64,000 nt of DNA from Deinococcales bacterium. Lineage in GTDB: Bacteria; Deinococcota; Deinococci; Deinococcales; JAAFIG01. The position numbers and the translations under genes were made by a program. Positions 59,219 through 64,000 of this stretch are shown piece by piece; the stretch's first letter is position 1, and every line of letters starts with the position of its first letter. Below the pieces are notes generated by a model. That model had not been told where the DNA came from, ran no database searches, and was given only the letters and a program-made list of their open reading frames with translations. The DNA is taken from the NCBI GenBank assembly GCA_025359505.1, contig JANYHH010000112.1, positions 1 through 64,000 on the forward strand, given 5' to 3'.

Positions 59219-59638
59219 ATGATTACAGGCATCACGCACGCCGTCCGCTACATCCCGGATTACAGCCAAGCTTTGGAGTTCTACCGTGATCTGCTGGGGA
59301 TGCAGGTCATCACCGACACCAGCATGGCTCCCGATAAAATGCGCTGGCTCGGTGTGGGTGGCACTGGCCAAACTGGCGTTGAACTGGTGCTGCAAGTCCC
59401 CAGCGACTGGATGAGCGGCGAAGCCTTGGCTCGAGCCGAGGCGCAGTTCGGCAAGCAAAGCATGATCTGCTTGTCCACTAACGATATTGACGGCGTGCTC
59501 AGCAAGCTGAATGCGAGTGGCGCGACCATTCGCCAGCCCGGTATAAGCGAGATGCCTTGGGGACGCGACTTATCGTTTTCAGATCCGTTCGGTAACGAGA
59601 TTTACCTCGTCGAACCCGCCGCGATGCCCGCCAATTGA
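59219..59638 (+). CDS. VOC (glyoxalase-fold) family protein
   Basis: GITHAVRYIPDYSQALEFYRDLLGMQV...FSDPFGNEIYLVEP. Confidence 0.93.
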   Translation: MITGITHAVRYIPDYSQALEFYRDLLGMQVITDTSMAPDKMRWLGVGGTGQTGVELVLQVPSDWMSGEALARAEAQFGKQSMICLSTNDIDGVLSKLNASGATIRQPGISEMPWGRDLSFSDPFGNEIYLVEPAAMPAN

Positions 59639-59654
59639 ACTCGAGGAGATCACG

Positions 59655-60068
59655 ATGCCAGCAATCACTGTTTCGACTGTCGTCGACGCCCCCGTCGCTC
59701 GAGCTTGGGAGGCGTTCACGCATCCAGAGCACATCACGCAGTGGAATTTCGCTGCGCCCGAATGGTGCTGCCCGAGCGCTGAGAACGACCTGCGCGTCGG
59801 TGGCGAATTTTCATCTCGCATGGAAGCCAAAGACGGCAGCTTCGGGTTCGACTTCGCGGGCGTCTACACCGATGTGCAACCGCTCGAGTCTTTTTCCTAC
59901 GCCCTCGGTGACGAGCGCCGCGTGACGGTCAGCTTCGAGGCGATCTCGAGCGACTTGACCAAAGTGACCGAGGTCTTCGATCCCGAAACCGTCAACCCCG
60001 AGGAGATGCAACGCGGCGGCTGGCAGGCGATTTTAGACAATTACAAGAAGCACACCGAAACGCTGTAA
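59655..60068 (+). CDS. SRPBCC/AHSA1 family protein
   Basis: VDAPVARAWEAFTHPEHITQWNFAAPEW...GGWQAILDNYKKHTE. Confidence 0.93.
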   Translation: MPAITVSTVVDAPVARAWEAFTHPEHITQWNFAAPEWCCPSAENDLRVGGEFSSRMEAKDGSFGFDFAGVYTDVQPLESFSYALGDERRVTVSFEAISSDLTKVTEVFDPETVNPEEMQRGGWQAILDNYKKHTETL

Positions 60069-60081
60069 GCGACTTTTCGTT

Positions 60082-60121
60082 AGACCGCTCGAGATTTGAC
60101 GCTCGAGCGGTTTTACCTTTT
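60082..60121. terminator. bidirectional terminator with CTCGAG on both stem arms
   Basis: accgctcgagatttgacgctcgagcggtttta. Confidence 0.7.
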
Positions 60122-61726
60122 CAAGAAACGCTTGGTGAGGCTCGAGACTTCCTGCACGCGAAACGCGACGCACAATCCCAGATAGACCGCGCCGCCCGCC
60201 CCGCCCGCCAGCGCCACGTGAATCGCGCCGTTGACGAAGCCTCGAGTCGTTGGAATCAGCGATGACACGCCGTACATCACCAAGCCCGCAATCCCGGCTG
60301 CGGCGAAAACCTTGACGGTGTGGCCGACGAGCTTCTTGTCGTTGAAACCCACGAGTCTATTCAAGCGCCAGAAGTAAAACCCGACGATCAGCACGCCCGC
60401 GATCACCGTCGCGTAGTTCATCAGCGCGTAGCGGTGCAGCGCGTCCTGCAAAACCACGTCCCTGCTCGAGCCAACCGCAGCGCCGCCCCTCGAGAGCCAG
60501 AAGTACAGCCCAGTGTTGAGCAAAAAGCCCGCGACGTTGATGACAATCGCGTCCCTCGTGCGTTGCAGCGCGTACAGCGTCCGTACCAGAAACTGATTCA
60601 AGCCCCACGGCAGCATCGCCAGTGCCAGCGGCGGCAGCGCGGCAGCGGTGAAGAAAAACTTGTCGTCGCTGATCTTACCGACCACTTCGTAGAACGCGCT
60701 CGAGACGGCGTTCGGCAGCACAAAAATCGCTGCCGCTGCGAACGCGGTCAGGAACAGTACAAAACGGGCGTTGCTCGAGATGAGTGATCTGAACGCGGGC
60801 CAGTCCTGCGCGACGGCGTGTTCAGACAAGCGCGGGTAGGCGGCCAGCGCGGGCGACACGGCGAACAAGCCCAGCACCAGCAAGAAGACCTGATCGGCGT
60901 TGTAAAAACCCGTGTTCGCGCCGGCCGGAAAGCCCGTCAGGATCGTGCTCAGCACGATCGTCAGGAACTCCCGCGTGCCGGTCGTGAAGGTGAACGGAAT
61001 CATGTTCCCCAGCGCGGTTTTCAAACCCGGATGCAGCCTGAACTCGAGGCGCGGCATCAGACCGTATTTGCGAAGACTGGGAATCTGCACGAAAAACTGC
61101 GCGAAGCCGCCCAGTACCGTCACCAGCGCCAGCCACGTAGCGTTGTTCGGCGAGAACCAGTGAATCAGCGCGAAGCCGATCACCGAGACGACGCTAAAAG
61201 CCAGCGGACTGAAGCTGGTCGCGGCGAATTTCTCCTCGGCGTTCAGCAGCGCCATTGCCAAAGCGCTGAAACTGATGCCGGTCAGGAACGGCCAGACGAG
61301 TTGTGTCAAGTAGACCGTCAGCTCGTAATTGACCTGCGTCGCGCTTGACATTCGTAAGCCCACCACGAACGGCGCGAGCAGCACCCCCAGACCGACCAGC
61401 GCGATGTTGACTGCCAGCAGCACCCCGGTCAGGCTCGAGGCGAAGTTTTTACGTTCGCTTTTCGGCAGGGATTTGTAAACCGGGATGATCGAGTTGGTCA
61501 GTGCGCCTTCGGCCAGCAACTCGCGGAACAAATTTGGGATGCGGTACGCCAGCCCGAACGCATCGGTCAATTCGGTGGAAAAAACGCGGTTGAACAGCGC
61601 GTTCCTCAGCATCCCCAGCACGCGGCTGGAGAGCGTTCCACCCATCACGGTGATGATGTTGCGCCGCGCAGACGGGCGAATCGTGGCGCTGTTAATGGCG
61701 GTACTCGAGGTGTCGGCTTCGGTCAT
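60113..61726 (-). CDS. murJ: lipid II flippase MurJ
   Basis: GTLSSRVLGMLRNALFNRVF...DAFGLAYRIPNLFRELLAEGALTNSIIPVY. Confidence 0.95.
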   Translation of the reverse strand: MTEADTSSTAINSATIRPSARRNIITVMGGTLSSRVLGMLRNALFNRVFSTELTDAFGLAYRIPNLFRELLAEGALTNSIIPVYKSLPKSERKNFASSLTGVLLAVNIALVGLGVLLAPFVVGLRMSSATQVNYELTVYLTQLVWPFLTGISFSALAMALLNAEEKFAATSFSPLAFSVVSVIGFALIHWFSPNNATWLALVTVLGGFAQFFVQIPSLRKYGLMPRLEFRLHPGLKTALGNMIPFTFTTGTREFLTIVLSTILTGFPAGANTGFYNADQVFLLVLGLFAVSPALAAYPRLSEHAVAQDWPAFRSLISSNARFVLFLTAFAAAAIFVLPNAVSSAFYEVVGKISDDKFFFTAAALPPLALAMLPWGLNQFLVRTLYALQRTRDAIVINVAGFLLNTGLYFWLSRGGAAVGSSRDVVLQDALHRYALMNYATVIAGVLIVGFYFWRLNRLVGFNDKKLVGHTVKVFAAAGIAGLVMYGVSSLIPTTRGFVNGAIHVALAGGAGGAVYLGLCVAFRVQEVSSLTKRFLKR

Positions 61727-61856
61727 CGTGAATCCATCTCGGGGTGTAGGTTATCAGGCTTTGGTGACGGCCGCGCTCATAAAAAACGCTCGGGCGAGTT
61801 TCTTACGCTGCGCTGCGTCATGCGGTGCTAACCTAACAGATCGCTCGGGAGGGTTG

Positions 61857-63362
61857 ATGGACGGATCGTTAGAGACAATCCATTTCACCTTAGCTGTGCT
61901 GACCAGTGCCATCGCGGTGATCGCGTGGCGCGTCCGCAACTTGCGCGGCGCGTCTGAGCTGACTTGGTTGATGGTCTGCCTGACGTTCTGGCTGATTGCC
62001 AGCGCCACGACGCTGCTGGTTCCAGATTTGACGGATAAGATTTTGTGGCAAAAGCTCACGTACATCGGCGCGTTCAGCGTGCCGCCGCTGTGGTTGATTT
62101 TCTCCGCTCGAGTCACGCTGGATCCCAAATGGTTGACGGTCGGCTTGGTGGCCGTGCTGTTCGTCGTGCCACTCATCACCCTGACGCTGCTGTTCTCCAC
62201 CAGCCTTGTGCTGCAAGACTTCCGCATCGATCCAGACTTGCCCAGAGGCGTGACCTCGAGCGCCGGGCCGTGGTGGGGCGCTCACCTGCTGTACTCCTAC
62301 GGCACACTGCTGACGGGGACGCTGCTGCTGACGCGGGCGTGGACGCAGCACCGGGGCGTGTACCGCCGACAGCTCGGCATCTGGATTCTCAGCGTGACGA
62401 TCCCGTTCAGCCTGAACATCCTGCGACAAACCGCGTGGTTGCCCGGACTGAATTTCGATCCCAGTCCCTCGGCGCTGGCGCTGTGCAGCCTGCTGATCCT
62501 CAACGGCTTACTGCGCCACAGACTTTTGGCCCTCGAGCCAGTCGCGCTCGAGGGTGCGGTTGACAATCTGCGCGACGGTTTTATTGTGCTGGATGACGAA
62601 AACCGCGTGGTCAGGGCGAACCCGGCAGCCCACGCCGAGTTCAGTGTTCCCCTGCGAGACGCGCCCGGCGAGGACGCGAAGACCATTCTCAAGGCTTGGG
62701 CACTGCTGCAACCCGCGCTAACGGCGTACCGCGATCAGACGATGACCGTCGCGGCTGACGGTGTGGAGCGCGACCTCGAGTACCGCGTCTCACCGATCCG
62801 CGACTGGCGCGGGCGGATCACGGCTTCGGTGGTGATCGTGCGCGATGTCACCGAGGTGCGGCGCTACCAGCGCCGCATCGCGGAGTGGGCGCTGCGCGAC
62901 GCGCTGACCGGACTCGCCAATCGGCGGTCGCTGTTTGACGAGGGAACAGCGATGCTCAACATTGCGCGGCAATCGGCTCAGCCTTGCGCGGTGATCTACA
63001 TTGACTTGGATGGCTTCAAGGCGATCAACGATGCGCTAGGGCATAACGTCGGCGATCACATTTTGGCGCGAACCGCCGGGCGTTTGCAGGAGTTGAACCG
63101 TGTGGATGCACTCGTGGCCCGCAATGGTGGTGACGAGTTTGTGATTGTGGTCAGCACCGACCGCGACTCGGCCGTGTCACTCATCAAGCGCTTGGAGACC
63201 GCCATCACGACGGGGATTGTCTTTGAAGCCAAGGAATTGCACGTCGGTTGCAGCCTTGGTCTGGCGATGTTCCCCGACGACGGCGATCACTTGGAGGCGC
63301 TGCTGCGAAGTGCGGACGGCGCGATGTACACCGTCAAACGCGCCAAGCCGCGCTCGCGTTGA
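61857..63362 (+). CDS. diguanylate cyclase (7TM N-terminus, PAS, GGDEF)
   Basis: ALTGLANRRSLFDEG...VARNGGDEFVIVVS; gggagg upstream of ATG. Confidence 0.92.
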   Translation: MDGSLETIHFTLAVLTSAIAVIAWRVRNLRGASELTWLMVCLTFWLIASATTLLVPDLTDKILWQKLTYIGAFSVPPLWLIFSARVTLDPKWLTVGLVAVLFVVPLITLTLLFSTSLVLQDFRIDPDLPRGVTSSAGPWWGAHLLYSYGTLLTGTLLLTRAWTQHRGVYRRQLGIWILSVTIPFSLNILRQTAWLPGLNFDPSPSALALCSLLILNGLLRHRLLALEPVALEGAVDNLRDGFIVLDDENRVVRANPAAHAEFSVPLRDAPGEDAKTILKAWALLQPALTAYRDQTMTVAADGVERDLEYRVSPIRDWRGRITASVVIVRDVTEVRRYQRRIAEWALRDALTGLANRRSLFDEGTAMLNIARQSAQPCAVIYIDLDGFKAINDALGHNVGDHILARTAGRLQELNRVDALVARNGGDEFVIVVSTDRDSAVSLIKRLETAITTGIVFEAKELHVGCSLGLAMFPDDGDHLEALLRSADGAMYTVKRAKPRSR

Positions 63363-63404
63363 ACCTTCACGCTTTCGGCGCATCAGTCACGTAACCTTGA
63401 CATT

Positions 63405-64000
63405 GTGAACTTCGGGTTCAAATCGCCTTTCAAGCATCGCCACGTCGCGCATTTTGAAGCCGTACTGGGCACGGCGCTCGAGGTGCAGATCACGGCCGAC
63501 TCCCGAGCGCAAGCGTTGAGGGCGCAAACCGCGCTTTTGGCAGAGATCGATCGGCTCGAGTTGATTTTCAGCCGTTACAACCCAAGCAGTGAACTGAACC
63601 GCTGGCAGGCCACGATTCATCAGCCGATCGCGGTCTCAAAAGACCTGCGCGTTGTGCTCAAGACCGCACAGCATTGGCAAACGTGGTCAGGTGGCGCGTT
63701 TCATCCGGGCGCGGACGCGCTGGGCGCGGTGTGGCGGGACGCGGCTCGAGCCAGCATCGCGCCCAGCGAGAGGCAAATTGCGGCTGTGCTCGAGTCACTG
63801 CATCAACCCCTGTACGCAGTCTCGAACGATGCTGCGACGCGCTTGTCCACCGCGCCACTGAACTTCAACGCCATCGCCAAGGGCTACATCGTGGACGGCG
63901 CGACTCGAGCCGCGCAAGCTGTGAACGGCGTCTCGAGCGTGCTGGTCAACATTGGCGGCGACCTGCGGCACTCTGGCGCGGGGGCGGTCACGGTGAACAT
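63405..64000 (+). CDS. ApbE-like FAD:protein FMN transferase (runs off window)
   Basis: VLGTALEVQITADSRAQALRAQTALLAEIDRLELIFSRYNPSSELNRWQ...LNFNAIAKGYIVDGATRAAQ...VLVNIGGDLRHSG; TAACCT-N7-GTG. Confidence 0.88.
   Translation, partial: MNFGFKSPFKHRHVAHFEAVLGTALEVQITADSRAQALRAQTALLAEIDRLELIFSRYNPSSELNRWQATIHQPIAVSKDLRVVLKTAQHWQTWSGGAFHPGADALGAVWRDAARASIAPSERQIAAVLESLHQPLYAVSNDAATRLSTAPLNFNAIAKGYIVDGATRAAQAVNGVSSVLVNIGGDLRHSGAGAVTVN

Noticed and set aside
1-64000. CTCGAG (XhoI) sites as cloning linkers or assembly artefacts
   Set aside because: They lie in conserved coding frames (recA, dnaK, murJ, recN) and in terminators without interrupting reading frames, so they are native sequence.
1-64000. 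CTCGAG as a DNA-uptake sequence
   Set aside because: Density about 1 per 115 bp is far above known uptake sequences, the core is only 6 bp with no extended consensus, and there is no strand asymmetry because it is palindromic. Not excluded, but not supported.
1-64000. CRISPR arrays or cas genes, rRNA operons
   Set aside because: No regularly spaced direct repeats with unique spacers and no Cas or rRNA signatures seen.

Overview
The window is a Deinococcota-like chromosomal segment. Supporting evidence is the cinA–(GNAT)–thpR–recA cluster, dnaK–grpE–dnaJ, bshA, recN, murJ, an iolD/E/C/G/B/R inositol cluster, and TANNNT leaderless-type promoters. A 12.5-kb integrative element occupies about 579–13117. 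It sits in the 3' half of tRNA-Ala(UGC), bounded by a 48-bp att duplication. It carries a tyrosine integrase, an XRE/PemK toxin-antitoxin pair overlapping the integrase gene, a RepA-like ATPase with GATTTGATGCA iterons, and a tail tape-measure gene, but no visible capsid, portal, terminase or lysis genes. Two signals stand out. (1) The palindrome CTCGAG occurs about once per 115–125 bp (about 115 copies hand-counted in the first 13.2 kb, against about 4 expected from composition), in genes, intergenic DNA, terminators and the mobile element. This is a highly-iterated-palindrome phenomenon, and it is absent from an AT-rich ~1.1-kb island at 46.6–47.7 kb. (2) A 124–135 bp TA-flanked, double-hairpin, MITE-like element is present twice (3–137 and 36991–37114). 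The hairpins show compensatory base changes, and each copy lies inside the toxin gene of a type II toxin-antitoxin operon (relE-like and mazF). The mazF insertion adds exactly 42 codons in frame. All calls come from reading sequence and translations only; no searches were run.
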